Shown here one piece after another: positions 63,469 to 64,000 of a stretch of DNA of 64,000 nt (positions are counted from its first letter, which is position 1; each line of letters starts with the position of its first letter). This DNA is from Symsagittifera roscoffensis (taxonomy: Eukaryota > Xenacoelomorpha > Acoela > Convolutidae). A program made the translations under genes and the position numbers. The stretch spans positions 41,005,649 to 41,069,648 of the forward strand of contig NC_087068.1 of assembly GCF_963678635.1 (NCBI RefSeq), read 5' to 3'. The notes beneath the pieces were generated by a model, which saw only the letters and a list, made by a program, of their open reading frames with translations, was not told where the DNA came from and made no database searches.

Positions 63469-63712
63469 TGTCATCCGGTACGGGTCGATAAATGTATCAA
63501 CGTTGCTATTTAATAATTTGATGAACATATTTATATATATTGTTTGGTCAGTTGACCTTGGTACGGCTGCATGCCGACTTAAGTCCTGGAGCAAGACTCT
63601 GACAATAATTTATGTTTCTGAACAACAGCTGTTTTGTCCAATTCACATAAAGACTACGTTTATCAATCCGTTCGGATTCATTATACTCACGCTCATACAT
63701 TGAGGTATGACA
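63469..63712 (+). repeat. T3 3' LTR
   Basis: Begins TGTCATCCGGTACGG after the purine tract 'GAGAAGGGGAG' (PPT) and ends GGTATGACA. Confidence 0.88.
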
Positions 63713-63867
63713 ATGAGGTTATGATTATTGTCAGTAACTTTTTTTTGCATTCTGAAAAGACCAAAAATAAGCCCTGCTTCATAGATGGTTAAATTCGGAA
63801 CTGGGATTTTAGTTCATAAATGAATTCATCTATAATAATTCCCTTAAATCATTGATATTTCAGATAT
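63713..63867 (+). repeat. Right flanking direct repeat of T3
   Basis: Second copy of 56640-56794, beginning exactly at the 3' LTR end and ending 'GATATTTCAGATAT'. Confidence 0.85.
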
Positions 63868-64000
63868 GGTCATGGAAAAGCGGACGCTAAACAGACCCTG
63901 AACCAATATTGTCAAAATAAGATTTTTCTCAAATTTTTTTTGAAGGCTGGCCAAGTAGAGGATGGTCATTTTTTTTCGAAAGGCGTCATGGGTAACATTA
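63868..64000. other. Window end, nothing recognised
   Basis: AT-rich sequence, no gene. Confidence 0.4.

Larger units (their letters stand above)
56795..63712 (+). mobile_element. Ty3/gypsy LTR retrotransposon T3 (old, decayed)
   Basis: LTRs 56795-57039 and 63469-63712, about 7-8% different. Same gene order as T1/T2 but with many stops and frameshifts; A-rich coding bias. No short target duplication; instead direct repeats of about 155 bp flank it. Confidence 0.9.

Overview
Eukaryotic, AT-rich, repeat-laden DNA from an invertebrate metazoan. Genes are split by GT-AG introns of about 0.8-8 kb. One host gene encodes a WSC-domain sulfotransferase (WSCD type), an animal Golgi protein family. There are no bacterial operons, rRNA genes or CRISPR. 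The species cannot be named from sequence alone; a larvacean tunicate or another invertebrate with a TE-inflated genome is only a guess.

Layout. 1-4.9 kb: dispersed, diverged satellite of about 170 bp per unit with a long hairpin. 5-8.6 kb: unique and repeated non-coding DNA, including a 0.73-kb satellite block bounded by 44-bp direct repeats. 8.63-22.62 kb (+): last five exons of an unidentified gene (281 residues seen, 5' end not found); its introns carry repeats, a minisatellite of about 95 bp per unit and a tRNA-derived SINE. 22.7-33.4 kb: non-coding, with MITEs, palindromes and Helentron-like (HINE-type) repeats, two of them forming a large inverted pair. 33.49-47.22 kb (-): a complete four-exon WSCD-like gene (530 aa, all splice phases agree); its 8.1-kb intron 2 contains Ty3 element T1. 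48.12-55.32 kb (-): Ty3 element T2, very young, with LTRs differing by one base. 55.5-56.5 kb: inverted, C/G-tract-rich repeats. 56.8-63.71 kb (+): Ty3 element T3, old and decayed.

The three Ty3/gypsy (Metaviridae-like) elements form one distinctive lineage. The A of the gag ATG is the last base of the 5' LTR, so the tRNA primer-binding site is read as gag codons 1-7; it resembles the complement of a tRNA-Ser 3' end. Gag-PR-RT-RNase H form one reading frame. Integrase lies in a separate downstream ORF with a long C-terminal tail. Two of the three (T1, T3) are flanked, exactly at the LTR ends, by direct repeats of about 150 bp, as if the target-site duplication were around thirty times the usual size, while T2 has a normal 5-bp duplication. 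I consider this, and the primer-site/gag overlap, the most unusual observations in the window.
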